A stretch of DNA of 33,758 bases from an uncultured Bacteroides sp. (GCA_944319875.1 CALUFR010000045.1:1-33758), one strand, 5' to 3'. Positions 1 through 9,168 are shown, counted from the stretch's first letter. A program made the numbers and translations. Notes: generated by a model not told the origin, from the letters alone.

Positions 1-1
1 T

Positions 2-583
2 GATGTCTTTATCCCGGAGGTGGAGGAGTATTATCATGACTACCGCATCGTGTGCATGGAGCATTCGGACCGTATCATCGACGGCCTGCGCTTCATCTTT
101 GTGGAACTTCCGAAGTTCAAGCCGCACACGTTCCATGAGAAGAAGATGCAGGTGCTGTGGCTGCGTTATCTGACAGAGATTGACGAGCAGACGCGCCAGA
201 TACCGCAGGATCTGATGGATAATCCGGAGATAAAGAAGGCGGTGGACCAGATTGAGGAGTCGGCTTTCAGCGACGCGCAACTGCTGGGGTATGATGAGTT
301 CTGGGACGCAGTGCGTGTGGAGAAAACGATTGTCAGTGACGCGGAGCGGAAGGGCATGGCCCGTGGCATGGAGAAAGGTATGGCTCAGGGCATGGCTCAG
401 GGCATGGCTCAAGGCATGGCTCAAGGCATGGTTCAAGGCATGGAGAAGGGACGGAGTACAGAACGTATAGAGATGGCTAAACGCATGAAAACTGACGGGG
501 TACCAATGGAGATGATAGCGAAGTATACGCAATTGTCTGCAGAGGAGATTGAAAACTTAGATATAAATGGCGAAGAAAAATAA
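2..583 (+). CDS. Rpn/PDDEXK-family nuclease-transposase-like protein, 5' truncated by window
   Basis: This is the C-terminal part of a protein of the Rpn (recombination-promoting nuclease)/putative transposase family, whose members have an N-terminal PD-(D/E)XK nuclease domain. The frame is open to the window edge and reads DVFIPEVEEYYHDYRIVCME, typical internal sequence of these Bacteroides proteins. The GTG at 20 is therefore probably not the start, and the catalytic domain lies mostly upstream of the window. After a helical stretch the protein carries tandem tetrapeptides (GMAQ and variants). It ends in a short helical tail (EMAKRMKTDGVPMEMIAKYTQLSAEEIENL) that resembles the small HTH-like tail seen in many members. 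It ends 21 bases before rfbA but has no evident functional link to it. Family call from motif memory; substrate unknown. Confidence 0.75.
   Translation, partial: DVFIPEVEEYYHDYRIVCMEHSDRIIDGLRFIFVELPKFKPHTFHEKKMQVLWLRYLTEIDEQTRQIPQDLMDNPEIKKAVDQIEESAFSDAQLLGYDEFWDAVRVEKTIVSDAERKGMARGMEKGMAQGMAQGMAQGMAQGMVQGMEKGRSTERIEMAKRMKTDGVPMEMIAKYTQLSAEEIENLDINGEEK
353..448 (+). repeat. In-frame dodecamer tandem repeat (GMAQ-type tetrapeptides)
   Basis: Eight consecutive 12-bp units of the form GGCATGGCTCAG or close variants run through the Rpn-like gene. They encode GMAR-GMEK-GMAQ(x4)-GMVQ-GMEK. The four central units (377-424) differ by only one or two bases, so the array could expand or contract without shifting frame. 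Confidence 0.9.
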
Positions 584-604
584 GATAATTAAGCAATATA
601 TGAT

Positions 605-1507
605 ATGAAAGGAATCGTATTAGCCGGTGGTAGCGGTACACGCCTGTATCCCATCACCAAGGGCATCAGCAAGCAGCTGATTCCTATCTTCGACAAACCG
701 ATGATTTATTATCCTATTTCGGTACTGATGCTGGCCGGCATCCGTGAGATATTGATTATCTCCACGCCTCACGACCTGCCTGGTTTCAAGCGCCTGCTGG
801 GTGACGGATCGGACTTCGGTGTGCGCTTTGAATATGCCGAACAGCCCAGTCCGGACGGACTGGCACAGGCGTTCATCATCGGAGCGGACTTCATCGGAGA
901 TGACTCGGCCTGCCTGGTGTTAGGCGACAACATCTTCCACGGAAACGGCCTGAGCGCGATGTTGAAGGAGGCGGTGCGCACAGCGGAAGAGGAGAAGAAG
1001 GCGACGGTGTTCGGCTACTGGGTGAGCGATCCGGAGCGCTACGGCGTGGCGGAATTCGATAAGGAAGGCAACTGCCTCTCCATCGAGGAGAAGCCGAAAC
1101 AGCCGAAATCGAACTATGCGGTGGTGGGACTGTACTTCTATCCGAATAAGGTGGTTGATATCGCCAAGAATATCAAGCCGTCCGCACGCGGGGAGCTGGA
1201 AATCACCACCGTCAACCAGGAGTTCCTGAAAGATGGGGAACTGAAAGTCCAGACCTTGGGGCGTGGTTTCGCCTGGCTGGACACAGGCACGCACGACTCG
1301 CTGAGCGAGGCGTCGACGTTTATCGAGGTCATCGAGAAGCGTCAGGGACTGAAAGTGGCCTGCTTGGAGGGTATCGCCTTCCGCCAAGGCTGGATAACGG
1401 CCGACAAGATGCGCGAACTGGCTCAACCAATGCTGAAGAACCAGTACGGACAGTATCTGCTGCAAGTAATTAATGAAATGGAACGGACGGGAACTCCGAA
1501 TCTTTAG
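605..1507 (+). CDS. rfbA: Glucose-1-phosphate thymidylyltransferase
   Basis: Makes dTDP-glucose from dTTP and glucose 1-phosphate, the first step of dTDP-L-rhamnose synthesis in the cytoplasm. The N-terminus has the nucleotidyltransferase signature [18 protein letters not shown] (residues about 8-25), followed by [11 protein letters not shown]. Later come [10 protein letters not shown] (metal/sugar-nucleotide site) and [19 protein letters not shown], all characteristic of RmlA. The 300 residues match the usual family length (about 290-300). It begins 21 bases after the upstream stop and is followed at short spacing by rfbC and rfbB, so the three are almost certainly co-transcribed. No rfbD (dTDP-4-dehydrorhamnose reductase) follows. 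Confidence 0.96.
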   Translation: MKGIVLAGGSGTRLYPITKGISKQLIPIFDKPMIYYPISVLMLAGIREILIISTPHDLPGFKRLLGDGSDFGVRFEYAEQPSPDGLAQAFIIGADFIGDDSACLVLGDNIFHGNGLSAMLKEAVRTAEEEKKATVFGYWVSDPERYGVAEFDKEGNCLSIEEKPKQPKSNYAVVGLYFYPNKVVDIAKNIKPSARGELEITTVNQEFLKDGELKVQTLGRGFAWLDTGTHDSLSEASTFIEVIEKRQGLKVACLEGIAFRQGWITADKMRELAQPMLKNQYGQYLLQVINEMERTGTPNL

Positions 1508-1530
1508 ATTACTGATTAATCACTAACCAA

Positions 1531-2100
1531 ATGGAAGTCATAAAAACAAGTATAGAGGGCGTGGTGATTATCGAGCCACGTATCTTCAAGGATGCGAGAG
1601 GCTATTTCTTCGAATCTTTCTCGCAACGGGAGTTTGATGAGAAAGTCGGTAAAATACAGTTTGTGCAGGACAACGAGAGTATGTCAAGCTATGGCGTGAT
1701 GCGCGGCCTGCACTTCCAGCGGCCGCCGTACACACAGAGCAAACTGGTGCGCTGCGTTAGAGGTGCGGTACTGGACGTGGCGGTGGACATCCGCAGGGGA
1801 AGCCCTACTTACGGTCAGTACGTGGCCGTGGAGCTGACGGAGGAAAACCATCGGCAGTTCTTCATTCCGCAGGGCTTTGCCCACGGCTTTGCGGTGCTGA
1901 GCGAGACGGCGGTGTTCCAGTACAAGTGTGACAACTTCTATCATCCGGAGGCGGACGGAGGCATCAGCATCTTGGACGAAAGCCTGGGCATTGACTGGCG
2001 TATCCCGACGAATAAAGCCATCCTGAGTGAGAAGGACACGAAACATCCGCTGCTGAAAGACTTCGAGACTCCCTTCAAGTATCAAGCCATTAACCGTTAA
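1531..2100 (+). CDS. rfbC: dTDP-4-dehydrorhamnose 3,5-epimerase
   Basis: Epimerises C3 and C5 of dTDP-4-keto-6-deoxyglucose, the third step of dTDP-L-rhamnose synthesis. It is a single cupin-fold domain of 189 residues, the normal family size. The diagnostic stretch RGLHFQRPPYTQSKLVRC (about 59-75) carries the expected catalytic His61. The segments FIPQGFAHGFAVL (about 111-123) and FQYKCDNFY (Tyr131 in the position of the family's acid) also fit RmlC. It lies 23 bases after rfbA and 19 before rfbB. Confidence 0.96.
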   Translation: MEVIKTSIEGVVIIEPRIFKDARGYFFESFSQREFDEKVGKIQFVQDNESMSSYGVMRGLHFQRPPYTQSKLVRCVRGAVLDVAVDIRRGSPTYGQYVAVELTEENHRQFFIPQGFAHGFAVLSETAVFQYKCDNFYHPEADGGISILDESLGIDWRIPTNKAILSEKDTKHPLLKDFETPFKYQAINR

Positions 2101-2119
2101 TTTATTAACTACCACCAAC

Positions 2120-3265
2120 ATGTCAACATTCAAACGCAATATCGTAATCACCGGCGGAGCCGGTTTCATCGGCAGCCACGTGGTTCGCCTATTTGTGAAC
2201 AAGTATCCTGAGTATCGCATCATCAACCTGGACAAGCTGACGTATGCGGGCAACCTGGCCAATCTGAAAGACATCGAGGAGCGTCCGAACTACAAGTTCG
2301 TGAAGATGGACATTTGCGACTTCGACGCGTTCTACCGCCTGATGCAGGAGGAACACGTGGACGGCATCATTCATCTGGCGGCCGAGAGTCACGTGGACCG
2401 TTCGATTAAAGATCCGTTCACCTTCGCCCGCACGAATGTGATGGGGACGCTGAGCCTGCTTCAGGCTGCAAAGCTCTACTGGGAGAGCCTCCCGGAGAAA
2501 TATGAGGGCAAGCGGTTCTACCATATCTCGACGGACGAGGTGTATGGCGCATTGGAGATGACGCATCCCGAAGGTGTCGAGCCTCCGTTTACCACGAAGG
2601 CCTCGTCCGGCAAGCATCATCTGGCCTATGGCAAGGACTTTTTCTATGAGACGACGAAGTATAACCCGCACAGTCCGTATTCGGCCTCGAAAGCATCGAG
2701 CGACCATTTCGTACGTGCTTACCACGATACCTATGGCTTGCCGACCATCGTGACAAACTGTTCGAACAACTATGGCCCGTATCAGTTTCCTGAGAAGCTG
2801 ATTCCGCTCTTTATCAATAACATCCGTCACCGCAAGCCGTTGCCTGTTTATGGCAAGGGCGAGAACGTGCGCGACTGGCTGTATGTGGAGGATCACGCGC
2901 GGGCTATCGATGTCATCTTCCACAACGGCAAGATTGCCGAGACTTATAACATCGGAGGCTTCAATGAATGGAAGAACATCGATATCATCAAGGTGGTGAT
3001 CAACACCGTGGACCGTCTGTTGGGGCGCAAGGAGGGTGAGGACATGAACCTGATCACTTATGTGACGGACCGCTTGGGCCATGACATGCGTTACGCTATC
3101 GACTCGACGAAGCTTCAGCAGGAGCTGGGCTGGGAGCCGAGCCTCCAGTTCGAGGAAGGCATCGAGAAGACGGTGCGTTGGTACCTCGACAACCAGGATT
3201 GGATGGATAACGTCACTTCAGGCGATTATCAAAAGTACTACGAAACAATGTATAGCCAGCGATGA
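2120..3265 (+). CDS. rfbB: dTDP-glucose 4,6-dehydratase
   Basis: Converts dTDP-glucose to dTDP-4-keto-6-deoxyglucose using bound NAD. It is a short-chain dehydrogenase/reductase of the extended type. The Rossmann motif ITGGAGFIGSH is near residues 10-21, the dehydratase triad segment STDE falls at about 137-140 (Thr138, Asp139, Glu140), and the catalytic YSASK contains Tyr187 and Lys191. NNYGPYQFPEKLIP further supports RmlB. At 381 residues it is somewhat longer than the E. coli enzyme (about 361), with extra sequence between STDE and YSASK (around residues 150-180), as in many Bacteroidota homologues. The next gene starts 22 bases downstream, so the operon may continue into the sensor kinase. 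Confidence 0.96.
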   Translation: MSTFKRNIVITGGAGFIGSHVVRLFVNKYPEYRIINLDKLTYAGNLANLKDIEERPNYKFVKMDICDFDAFYRLMQEEHVDGIIHLAAESHVDRSIKDPFTFARTNVMGTLSLLQAAKLYWESLPEKYEGKRFYHISTDEVYGALEMTHPEGVEPPFTTKASSGKHHLAYGKDFFYETTKYNPHSPYSASKASSDHFVRAYHDTYGLPTIVTNCSNNYGPYQFPEKLIPLFINNIRHRKPLPVYGKGENVRDWLYVEDHARAIDVIFHNGKIAETYNIGGFNEWKNIDIIKVVINTVDRLLGRKEGEDMNLITYVTDRLGHDMRYAIDSTKLQQELGWEPSLQFEEGIEKTVRWYLDNQDWMDNVTSGDYQKYYETMYSQR

Positions 3266-3287
3266 GGCATTGGGCGTGAGATAAGGA

Positions 3288-6200
3288 ATGAAGCGGCAGA
3301 CGAGGAATGCAGCGTGGGGATGCCTGTTGTGCATGTGTATAGCAGTCGTCTCGTGTACGGGCATGGCTCCCGAGAGAGAGGTGCACCGGGTGAATGCGCT
3401 GAATCGTGAGGCCTATCGTTTCCGCTACAGAAACCTGGACTCGCTGCATGAGGCGGCAACACAGGCGGAACGCAGCGTGCGTTTCTATCGTTCGGGAAAG
3501 GCTGAAGCCTGCAACAACCAAGCTTTTCATGCCTTCATGCAGATGGATTATGAGAAAGCGGAGCGGCTGTATCATGCCGTGTATGAGCAGACTCGGAATG
3601 AGTTGGAACTGCTGGTGGCCGACATTGGTCTGATGAGGGTATATCAGCGCACGGCCATGAACAAGGAGTTCTATGACAGCCGTATCAGTGCCCTGCGGCG
3701 CATGGAGCGTATTGCGGAAGACGACGCTCTTTTCGTCGAAGGGCACGGGCGCGAGCGGCTGGACTATGCCCGTGGGGAGTTTTACCTTGTGTCGGCGGTC
3801 TACTATTATTATTTACAGCAGCGTCCTGAGGCGTTGGAGTGTATCAGGCAGGTGCCCGAAGTGGCGGATTTGTCGGCAGATACCAGTCAATGGTTGCACT
3901 ATCACTATGTGCGAGGTGCGGCCGGGCTGGTGGATGGTCAGACGGAGGAGGAGCGGAGCTTGCGTGAGTTTGATGAATTGTATGCCACCTGGCTGACGGC
4001 TTCGCGCACCGGATTTCTCTACTTTGAGGCAGCGGGCGTGCAGGGACTGGCCGAACTGATGGCTACGGATCGTGCGTATAAGTTTTTCCTTGACAGGCGG
4101 GGACACGCGTTGGAGAGATTCGGCCTGCCGGTGGACACGCTTCTTCCCCTGCAGCTGGGACAGTTGGCTTTACGGAAGTTTGTCCGCTATGGTGATGTCT
4201 ACCAACAGGCGGGCACGTATGTTTCGATAGGGCGCTATCTGAACGAACACGGGCGTTACCGGGAAGCATTGGATACGTTACAGACAGCATTGGATTGTGT
4301 GAACAAGCATCATCAGCAATACTATCACTGCAACGACAGCTTAGATCGCCTGAAGATGTTCGACCGGCGCGATGCTGTGCCTGTGGAACAGGAGTGGATG
4401 AAACATAAGTTGAAGACTGTGCCCGAATGGATCTCGCGCATCCGTGAGCAACTCAGTGTGGCCTATGCCGGGCTGGGCAGGAAGGAATGCTCGGATTACA
4501 ACCGCAATATCTATCTGGATATCCTGGACGACACCCGTCAAGACAAAGAACTGGAGAGTCGTTACGAAGCCTTGGAACGTGGAATGCACCAGCTGAACCT
4601 GTGGTCGCTGGCGGTGGTGGCGGGCATCGTGACCGTGCTTGTTTTCTTCTGGTTTTTCAACCGGAGATCGAAGGAGCGGAACAGACGCCACTTACGACGC
4701 TTGCAATGCCTGCTGGATGTCGGACAGAAGATAACCGCCTCCATTCCTGCCGACGCACAGACGGAGGAGGAAGTGGCCGATGCTATCTGCCGGGCTGTGG
4801 CGGACGATATGGAGAGCCTGTTCGGCACAAAAGACTTCCACATCGAGAACCGTGAATTAACGTTTCCACATCTGCACATGGGACGTGATGAGGTGGCCAT
4901 ATTGAAAATACTGAACCCCTATGTACAATGGGCGTTAGAGAATGGCATGGCCACCATCACTCTGGGCGACGAGCACCGCCGCCTGGAGAAGCAACGCTAC
5001 ATCTACGAACGCCATATCGCCGACAATAAGCGCCGAAACCTGGAGAAGAAGGCCTGCCTGGCCATTGTCAACGGCATTTATCCCTACATAGATCGCTTGG
5101 CCAACGAGGCGGGTAAACTGACGCGCAAAGGTCTCATCCCTCAAGCGGAGGTTCGGGCGGAAAAATACCAATACATGGATGAACTGGTGACAACCATCAA
5201 TGAATACAACGACATTCTGGCTTTGTGGATCAAGATGAAGCAAGGAGCGTTGAGCCTCCATGTGGAGAACTTCGGGCTTGATGAGTTGTTCGCTCTGTTG
5301 GATAAGGGCAAGCGCGTGTTCGACATGCGCAGACAGACGTTTGAAGTGGTGCCCACCGACGCCTGCGTGAAAGCTGACCGGGCACTGACCCTCTTTATGC
5401 TGAACACGCTGGTGGAGAATGCGCGCAAATATACGCCGGAGGGCGGCTGCGTGAAGGTGTACGCCGAGTGTCGGGAGGACTATGTGGAAATCTCGGTGGA
5501 AGATACCGGCCGCGGATTGTCTCGGGAAGACGTGCTTCGTCTGACCGAAGAAAAAATATACGATCCGAAAGTCATCGGTATGAACGACGACGGCGACCGC
5601 GAAGAGCTGAAGAAAAGTAAGGGAAGCGGCTTCGGCCTGATGAACTGCAGAGGCATTATCGAGAAATACCGGAAGACGAACGCCCTGTTCGGCGTCTGCA
5701 AGTTCGGCATCGAAAGTGAGCTTGGGCGGGGGAGCCGTTTCTATTTTCGTCTGCCTGTGGGAGTACGGAAGGCACTGACGCTGCTCGTACTGCTCCTGTC
5801 GCTGGGACTGGCTTCATGCGGTGAGGAAGAGATGCGGGTGGAAGGAACTTCGTCGGTACAAGCCAGCGATGAGCTTCTGCTGTGGGCGTCGGACTATGCC
5901 AACGCGGCCTACTACAGCAACATCGACCGCCGATATGAGCAGACGCTGGCCTATGTTGACTCCGCCATCTGGTGCCTGAATGAACATGCGGCCGAGTATG
6001 GCGAGGATCGTGCCGAAAAGCCGATGACATTGACAGGCAAGGGGAGTGCGGCCGAGCTACAATGGTGGGATGCGTGGTTTGACACGGACTATCATGTTAT
6101 ACTGGACATCCGCAATGAGGCAGCGGTAGCTTTTATGGCCTTGAAGCGCTGGGATGCCTATCGCTATAATAATGACGCCTATACGGCCCTCTATAAACTG

Positions 6201-7616
6201 CTGGGGGAGGACCAATCGCTGGAGGAATATTGTCGACGCCTGGAACGTTCAGCCGGCAACCGCACGGTGGGCATCTGGCTGACCATCTTCCTGTTCCTCG
6301 CACTGATATTAGGCTATTATTTCCTTTATTTCCGCAAGCGGTTGGTGGATCGGTGGAATCTGGAGCAGGTGCTCGAGATAGACAGTCTGGTGTTCAAGGC
6401 TTCGCGTCCGGCGACCTCTGTTGAGGCGGAGTCCGACGCAGATCACGAGGAAGCCGCACTGGGGCTGATACCCCGGCGGATTGTGGACGAGACGTTCCAC
6501 GTCGTGAATGAGTTGGTGGGCATTGACCGCCTGGGCATCGCGATATACAACGAGGAGACACACCGTCTGGACTACGTGTGCAACCCCCGCAACGCAGATG
6601 GCGCGGACAGCGGACTGATGGAACAGGCAGAACGGTGCATGGAAATGCAGAGGCCCGTGTTCGATGATTCGACGCAGATGCTGCCGCTGCTCGTGGAGGC
6701 TGGAGGTGTGAAGCGCTGTATCGGAGTCCTGCACTTGGAGCGCAGGCAGGGCGAGGAGCAGGAGAGCGACCTCTTGCTGTTGGAGCTGGTGGCGCGCTAT
6801 CTGGCCATTGTACTCTTCAATGCGGTGGTGAAACTGGCTACGAAGTACCGCGATATCGAATTGGCGGAAGACGAGGTGCGCAGGGCTTCCTACGAGGACA
6901 GCCAACTGCATGTGCAGAACATGGTGCTGGACAACTGTTTGTCTACCATCAAGCACGAGACTCTTTACTATCCGAACCGGATTAAGCAACTCGTCGGGAA
7001 GCTTCGTTCGCGGACGTTGGACGCTGCATCCGAAGCAGAAACCGTGGCAGCCGTCCGCGAACTGGCTGAGTATTATCGGGGTATCTTTGCGTTGCTCAGT
7101 TCCTGTGCCGCGCGTCAGCTGGAGGAGGTGACGTTCCGCCGCTCGGTCATTCCCGTGAGTGTGCTCACGGAGGCGGCCGGCAATTATTTCCACAAGGCGG
7201 TGAAGAACTGCCGCGCAGCGGTGACTCTGACTGTGGAGACGACGGATGCGCAGGTGGTGGGCGACGTGGATCAGCTTCGCTTCCTGCTCGAAAGTCTGGT
7301 GGATGAGGCTTTGGCATGGCCTGCAGGCGGAGAGCTTCGCCTTGCGGTGGTGGCTGACGGCCCATTTGTCCGTTTCAGCTTTACCGACACGCGTAGGAAT
7401 CGTTCGCAGGAGGAGCTGAACCAACTGTTCTATCCCAGTTTAGAGCGGATGACCTCCGGTGAGGACGGCCGCCTGCGCGGGACGGAATATCTGATAGGCA
7501 AGCAGATTATTCGCGATCACGACGAATATGCCGGTAGGCGCGGCTGCCGTATCGATGCGGAGACCACTCCCGATGGTAGGGGATTTACGGTCAGTTTTAC
7601 CATTCCCCGCAAATGA
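3288..7616 (+). CDS. Tandem double sensor histidine kinase with periplasmic TPR-like domains
   Basis: A 1442-residue membrane sensor built as two successive modules. Module 1: lipoprotein-like signal (VVSCTG lipobox near residue 23), alpha-helical TPR-like region to about 430, a membrane segment (about 437-455), then a cytoplasmic kinase-like part with N box NTLVENARKYTP (about 704), G1 box DTGRGLS (about 739) and G2-like GSGFGLMN (about 780). Module 2: a second hydrophobic segment with LASCG (about 828-844), a short extracytoplasmic helical domain, a membrane segment (about 993-1016), a GAF-like domain (about 1050-1190, probably DUF5113), an H-box-like IKHETLYYPNRI with His1223, and a worn ATPase region. 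ATP-binding motifs are clear only in module 1 and the likely phospho-accepting His only in module 2. The response regulator follows 48 bases later. The ligand is unknown. Two fused genes are an alternative view, but the frame is continuous. Confidence 0.82.
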   Translation: MKRQTRNAAWGCLLCMCIAVVSCTGMAPEREVHRVNALNREAYRFRYRNLDSLHEAATQAERSVRFYRSGKAEACNNQAFHAFMQMDYEKAERLYHAVYEQTRNELELLVADIGLMRVYQRTAMNKEFYDSRISALRRMERIAEDDALFVEGHGRERLDYARGEFYLVSAVYYYYLQQRPEALECIRQVPEVADLSADTSQWLHYHYVRGAAGLVDGQTEEERSLREFDELYATWLTASRTGFLYFEAAGVQGLAELMATDRAYKFFLDRRGHALERFGLPVDTLLPLQLGQLALRKFVRYGDVYQQAGTYVSIGRYLNEHGRYREALDTLQTALDCVNKHHQQYYHCNDSLDRLKMFDRRDAVPVEQEWMKHKLKTVPEWISRIREQLSVAYAGLGRKECSDYNRNIYLDILDDTRQDKELESRYEALERGMHQLNLWSLAVVAGIVTVLVFFWFFNRRSKERNRRHLRRLQCLLDVGQKITASIPADAQTEEEVADAICRAVADDMESLFGTKDFHIENRELTFPHLHMGRDEVAILKILNPYVQWALENGMATITLGDEHRRLEKQRYIYERHIADNKRRNLEKKACLAIVNGIYPYIDRLANEAGKLTRKGLIPQAEVRAEKYQYMDELVTTINEYNDILALWIKMKQGALSLHVENFGLDELFALLDKGKRVFDMRRQTFEVVPTDACVKADRALTLFMLNTLVENARKYTPEGGCVKVYAECREDYVEISVEDTGRGLSREDVLRLTEEKIYDPKVIGMNDDGDREELKKSKGSGFGLMNCRGIIEKYRKTNALFGVCKFGIESELGRGSRFYFRLPVGVRKALTLLVLLLSLGLASCGEEEMRVEGTSSVQASDELLLWASDYANAAYYSNIDRRYEQTLAYVDSAIWCLNEHAAEYGEDRAEKPMTLTGKGSAAELQWWDAWFDTDYHVILDIRNEAAVAFMALKRWDAYRYNNDAYTALYKLLGEDQSLEEYCRRLERSAGNRTVGIWLTIFLFLALILGYYFLYFRKRLVDRWNLEQVLEIDSLVFKASRPATSVEAESDADHEEAALGLIPRRIVDETFHVVNELVGIDRLGIAIYNEETHRLDYVCNPRNADGADSGLMEQAERCMEMQRPVFDDSTQMLPLLVEAGGVKRCIGVLHLERRQGEEQESDLLLLELVARYLAIVLFNAVVKLATKYRDIELAEDEVRRASYEDSQLHVQNMVLDNCLSTIKHETLYYPNRIKQLVGKLRSRTLDAASEAETVAAVRELAEYYRGIFALLSSCAARQLEEVTFRRSVIPVSVLTEAAGNYFHKAVKNCRAAVTLTVETTDAQVVGDVDQLRFLLESLVDEALAWPAGGELRLAVVADGPFVRFSFTDTRRNRSQEELNQLFYPSLERMTSGEDGRLRGTEYLIGKQIIRDHDEYAGRRGCRIDAETTPDGRGFTVSFTIPRK

Positions 7617-7664
7617 CGAAGAATAGAGGAAAAAAAATTGAGCGAATAAAAATAACTGATAGCG

Positions 7665-8384
7665 ATGAAATATAAAGTAATCATTGTAGAAGACATGAAG
7701 CTGGAGCTGAAGGGGACGGAAGAAATCTTCCGCCATGAAATCCCCGATGCGGAGGTGATAGGCACCGCTATGACCGAGCAGGACTTCTGGCCGCTGATGG
7801 AGAAGGAACTGCCCGACCTGGTGTTGCTTGACCTGGGATTGGGAGGCTCTACCACCATCGGTGTGGACATCTGCCGGAACATCTCCCGGCGTTATCCCGG
7901 AGTACATGTCCTGATATTTACGGGCGAAATTCTGAACGAGAAGCTGTGGGTGGATGTACTGGACGCAGGTGCCGACGGCATCATTCTGAAGACGGGCGAA
8001 CTGCTGACGAAGACCGACGTGCAGGCGGTGATGGACGGCAGGAAGCTGGTCTTCAACTATCCCATCCTGGAGAAAATTGTAGAGCGGTTTCGCCGCTCGG
8101 TACTGAATGACGCCAAGCGCTTAGAAGCCGTCATCAGCTATGACATCGACGAATACGACGAACGCTTCTTGCGCCATTTGGCGTTGGGTTATACCAAGGA
8201 GATGATTGCCGGCTTGAAGGGGATGCCTTTCGGAGTGAAGTCGCTGGAGAAACGGCAGAACGACCTGATAAGCCGCCTGTTTCCCGACAATGAGGGTGGA
8301 AACGTGAACGCTACCCGCTTGGTGGTGCGTGCGCTGGAACTGAGGATACTCGACGTAGATAATCTGGTGGCGGATGAAGAATAG
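7665..8384 (+). CDS. Response regulator with C-terminal helix-turn-helix-like domain
   Basis: Likely cognate regulator of the preceding kinase. The N-terminal receiver domain has the acidic pocket (Glu9, Asp10), the phospho-acceptor Asp56 in LVLLDLGLGG, the Thr of LIFTGE and the Lys of IILKTGE. After a linker, residues about 160-225 (DERFLRHLALGYTKEMIAGLKG and KSLEKRQNDLISRLF) resemble the four-helix LuxR/sigma-4 type DNA-binding fold, though the match is weak. I would expect a DNA-binding regulator, but a non-canonical output domain cannot be excluded. The last codons overlap the start of the AbgT-like gene by 11 bases, which implies translational coupling. Confidence 0.85.
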   Translation: MKYKVIIVEDMKLELKGTEEIFRHEIPDAEVIGTAMTEQDFWPLMEKELPDLVLLDLGLGGSTTIGVDICRNISRRYPGVHVLIFTGEILNEKLWVDVLDAGADGIILKTGELLTKTDVQAVMDGRKLVFNYPILEKIVERFRRSVLNDAKRLEAVISYDIDEYDERFLRHLALGYTKEMIAGLKGMPFGVKSLEKRQNDLISRLFPDNEGGNVNATRLVVRALELRILDVDNLVADEE

Positions 8385-9168
8385 GCGATACATCTGGCAT
8401 CCGGCCACAGTGTTCTTTCTGCTGGCTTGTTCCGTGGTATTTCTGTCGTGGATTTCCGAAGTCTATGGCCTGCAGGCCATGCGCCCGGAGACGGGTGAAG
8501 TGGTTCGTGTCCGCAGTCTGCTGAGCTCCGAAGGGCTGCGATGGTTTTTGCGCCATGTCGTGACGAACTTCATGGGTTTCGGAGCATTAGGCCCCGTCTT
8601 GTTGCCGCTGGCGGGCATAGGTGTGTGGCTACACTCAGGACTGGCCGACGCCTGCCGACGGAGATACCGCCTGTCGGTAGGTCGGAGTCAGGAGGCGGAG
8701 CACCGGCAACTTTCCCGCAAGGAACGCAGAGCCTTGCAGGGTGCCATGCTGTCGGGAGTCCTGTACGTGGTTGTGCTGCTACTGGCCACATTCTCGCCGT
8801 GGGCCGTTCTGCGAGGTATAGACGGCGGACTGCTCCGTTCCCCCTTGATGGAAGGATTTCCGCTGCTTTTTGCGGTGGGCGCGTTGGTGATGGGACTTTT
8901 TTATGGCTGCATCAGCGGTCGTTATCAGTCGGACAGCGATGTGGTGGAAGGACTGATATACTTGCGGCGTTTCATGGCGCTCTATCTGGTGGTAGTCTTT
9001 TTCGCTTCGCAGTTCTTCGCTTTCCTGGATTACTCCCGTTTGAGCGACTGCATCCATGCCTGGACGTTCGGCTGGGACAGTTTCGTGCGGCAGTCACTGG
9101 CGTTTTTACTGCACTATCTGCCTTTCTTGGCGGTCTGCTGCCACTATTTGGGTTGGCGAAGACCGTGA
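8374..9168 (+). CDS. Reduced AbgT-like membrane protein
   Basis: A 264-residue integral membrane protein with about five to six hydrophobic segments. Two parts recall the AbgT family (p-aminobenzoyl-glutamate/drug exporters such as MtrF and YdaH). The N-terminal part is HPATVFFLL... VVTNFMGFGALGPVLLPLAGIGVWLHSGLADA (about 7-89). The later part is GLFYGCISGRYQSDSDVVEGL followed by LVVVFFASQFFAFLDYSRL (about 170-226). Full AbgT proteins have about 500 residues. Here the stretch that should hold the re-entrant hairpin and several helices is missing between about 90 and 110, and the C-terminal half is absent. The ORF itself is intact, starts within the response regulator's end and ends near a small hairpin. 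A transport role is doubtful; a sensory or scaffold role with the kinase is inference. Confidence 0.75.
   Translation: MKNRRYIWHPATVFFLLACSVVFLSWISEVYGLQAMRPETGEVVRVRSLLSSEGLRWFLRHVVTNFMGFGALGPVLLPLAGIGVWLHSGLADACRRRYRLSVGRSQEAEHRQLSRKERRALQGAMLSGVLYVVVLLLATFSPWAVLRGIDGGLLRSPLMEGFPLLFAVGALVMGLFYGCISGRYQSDSDVVEGLIYLRRFMALYLVVVFFASQFFAFLDYSRLSDCIHAWTFGWDSFVRQSLAFLLHYLPFLAVCCHYLGWRRP

Noticed and set aside
6309-7424. 371-codon minus-strand frame in the sensor kinase gene
   Set aside because: Antisense shadow of the second kinase module, with no start context or motif.
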